Shown here: positions 43,983 through 44,935 of the stretch, in pieces | Layout of the letters: each line of letters begins with the position of its first letter | How positions within the stretch are numbered: the first letter of the stretch is position 1 | Virus record (IMG/VR): IMGVR_UViG_3300035099_000380 | Location: 1-44,935 of that record | Strand: one strand, 5' to 3' | Source of the DNA: a virus | Length of the DNA: 44,935 nucleotides | Notes under the pieces: generated by a model | Databases searched by the model: none | Told to the model about the DNA's origin: nothing | The model's input: only the letters and a program-made list of their open reading frames with translations | Made by a program: the position numbers and the translations under genes

Positions 43983-44281
43983 CCCTTGTGCTCATGCACT
44001 GAGCATGAGTTTTTATTGTTAACAATAGCTAAAATGTCCTCCGCATTACAGAAAACATATTTAGCACCATCTCGTTCAAATGTGAATCCTGAGTATCTTC
44101 CAAAGAAAACAAAGTCGCCAACTTTTACATTAGTAACAGCATCACCAATAGCTACTACTTCACCTTCCGTTGGCTCCATCTCTCTTGATGTCTCAGGAAC
44201 AATGATGCGACCAACTTTTTCCGGAACATCCTTTTTCAAGATAATGACTCTTTCACCCAAAGGAATTAAGTCAAGTGCCAT
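43964..44281 (-). CDS. groES: GroES-like co-chaperonin
   Basis: The product has 105 residues. It matches Cpn10 nearly end to end: 'PLGERVIILKKDVPEKVGRI' then IVPET (the mobile loop that docks to GroEL, with hydrophobic IIV), 'TEGEVVAIGDAV', 'VKVGDFVFFGRYSGFTF' and 'YVFCNAEDILAIV'. A tail of about 18 residues (NNKNSCSVHEHKGESVSA) extends past the usual end. It should replace host GroES in the GroEL chamber to fold phage head proteins, as T4 gp31 does. It opens the head gene block. TGAGGAGG is its ribosome site. Confidence 0.9.
   Translation of the reverse strand: MALDLIPLGERVIILKKDVPEKVGRIIVPETSREMEPTEGEVVAIGDAVTNVKVGDFVFFGRYSGFTFERDGAKYVFCNAEDILAIVNNKNSCSVHEHKGESVSA
43991..44014 (+). terminator. 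Terminator-like hairpin on the plus strand inside the groES tail
   Basis: CTCATGC, loop ACTGA, GCATGAG then TTTTT. It is oriented against the gene, so it could stop antisense transcripts or be chance. It lies in the part of groES that codes the extra C-terminal tail. Confidence 0.4.
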
Positions 44282-44291
44282 CTTTTCCTCC

Positions 44292-44339
44292 TCATATATC
44301 CCAGTGATTTTTGTAATACTTCTTATCTATTATCTTCAT
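44292..44339 (-). CDS. 15-residue micro-ORF ahead of groES
   Basis: ATG 44339 opens 1 base after the beta-helix gene stop and ends at TGA 44292. The peptide is MKIIDKKYYKNHWDI. Its stop overlaps the groES ribosome site (TGAGGAGG), so ending ribosomes would be placed to start groES. Same design as the micro-ORF at 12600. Translation itself is not proven. Confidence 0.4.
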   Translation of the reverse strand: MKIIDKKYYKNHWDI

Positions 44340-44340
44340 G

Positions 44341-44935
44341 TTACTCCGTTGCTATTTTTATTTTTCCAGTTCCTCCAATACTCATTTTACCTACTTCTCC
44401 AATTTTACATTTGCCAGGAATATCGGGATATTCATAAGCACCAATATCATAGTAAGTGCCAAGAGGACGAGGATTATTATCAAAATCATAAGAAGGAGCA
44501 TTGGTAGCTGAGCCTGCATTAATGGCTGGTGAATTTGACTGAAGATGAAAGTTATTATTGTTTACGTCTACAAACTTTGCATCACCATATATTGTATTGG
44601 AACAAGTATATCCAGATTGATTACAAAATGGATATGATGGAGGCTCTATCACTACGTTATAAAGAAGATTATTTCTGAAATTAAAATTTGTATAGTTGCC
44701 TACTGCACTATTGTATACTGCATATGTATCTACATCCTGGAATATATTATTTTCAATATACCAATCATGATTTGTAGAATAGCTATTCCAAAAACGAAGT
44801 GCTCCTTCTGTTATAGGTGAAGTGTTACCATAAAAAGTATTATTAACTATTTTCCATCCATCTTCATTACCATAATTTCCATCTTGTATAGCCCAACCAC
44901 TTGGCCAGTCATAAAAAATATTGTTAATTATAGTA
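44341..44935 (-). CDS. Secreted beta-helix protein, C-terminal part (joins to 1-768)
   Basis: This is the second part of the 424-residue gene that starts at 768. Counting the overlap once, codon 257 is at 44847-44845, and the frame remains open to the stop at 44341. It continues the helical strands and then has 'RPLGTYYDIGAYEYPDIPG', a closing module shared with the appendage beta-helix gene at 23767-24801. The tail (GKCKIGEVGKMSIGGTGKIK) is lysine- and glycine-rich. The frame continuity supports circular closure. Confidence 0.85.
   Translation of the reverse strand, partial: TIINNIFYDWPSGWAIQDGNYGNEDGWKIVNNTFYGNTSPITEGALRFWNSYSTNHDWYIENNIFQDVDTYAVYNSAVGNYTNFNFRNNLLYNVVIEPPSYPFCNQSGYTCSNTIYGDAKFVDVNNNNFHLQSNSPAINAGSATNAPSYDFDNNPRPLGTYYDIGAYEYPDIPGKCKIGEVGKMSIGGTGKIKIATE
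44848..44935. repeat. 88-bp terminal direct repeat, right copy
   Basis: Exact copy of bases 1-88; see the left copy. Removing one copy makes the beta-helix frame continuous. Confidence 0.95.

Noticed and set aside
1-44935. tRNA genes, integrase, attachment sites and transposases
   Set aside because: None was seen by reading. A tRNA scan was not possible here, so absence of tRNAs is provisional.

Overview
This window looks like one complete, circularly assembled genome of a tailed double-stranded DNA phage. The first 88 bases are repeated exactly as the last 88, and a single reading frame runs across the join, so the unique length is 44,847 bp. There is no integrase, attachment site, tRNA or recognisable lysogeny repressor. 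A P22 gp10-like tail hub, a gp4-like adaptor and large presumed ejection proteins, without a tape-measure gene, point to a short-tailed podovirus. The host is probably a Gram-negative bacterium, because the phage has a two-membrane lysis set (holin, inner spanin, lipoprotein outer spanin) and an M15 peptidase. The DNA is AT-rich. No RNA polymerase is encoded and the visible promoters are sigma70-like, so host transcription is inferred.

Layout. There are two long convergent transcription units that diverge from a control region at about 7.56-8.8 kb. The rightward (early) unit, about 7.95-21.58 kb, starts with many very small proteins, several of them zinc-ribbon proteins. It continues with a recombination and replication block: Cas4-like nuclease, Sak4/RecA-like ATPase, OB-type ssDNA-binding candidate, TSCPD protein, ribbon-helix-helix protein, ParB-methyltransferase fusion, UDG-PolA fusion and a DUF3987-like ATPase. 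The leftward (late) unit runs from 7.56 kb down through the join to 21.64 kb, about 30.8 kb. In order it holds terS, terL (with an intein), portal, three secreted proteins, a GroES, scaffold, head decoration protein, major capsid protein, neck and tail genes, putative ejection proteins including a 1,701-residue protein with a HEAVH motif, an ATP-grasp enzyme, the M15 lysin, fibre/beta-helix proteins, and holin plus spanins. The two units meet at a compound bidirectional terminator at 21.59-21.65 kb.

Control. Two promoters of identical design (TTGACA, 17 bp, TTAAAA), at 7.88 kb and 10.34 kb, each carry paired copies of an ACAATATTTTGT-type palindrome touching the -35 box. This suggests one phage regulator acting on both. 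Between the divergent units lies a gene-free stretch with decamer arrays, a 15-bp inverted repeat around an AT-rich core with a 14-T run, two 16-bp iterons and five copies of an ATTGAGCA-like motif. It is a strong candidate replication origin.

Most unusual points: an ATP-grasp ligase inside the virion/lysis region; a phage GroES leading the head genes; three consecutive secreted proteins, two resembling tail fibre or spike proteins; an in-frame 45-residue basic extension straight after the capsid stop codon; a beta-sandwich domain nested inside its own homologue in the tail hub; and a 24-bp tandem duplication that joins a zinc ribbon to the endolysin.
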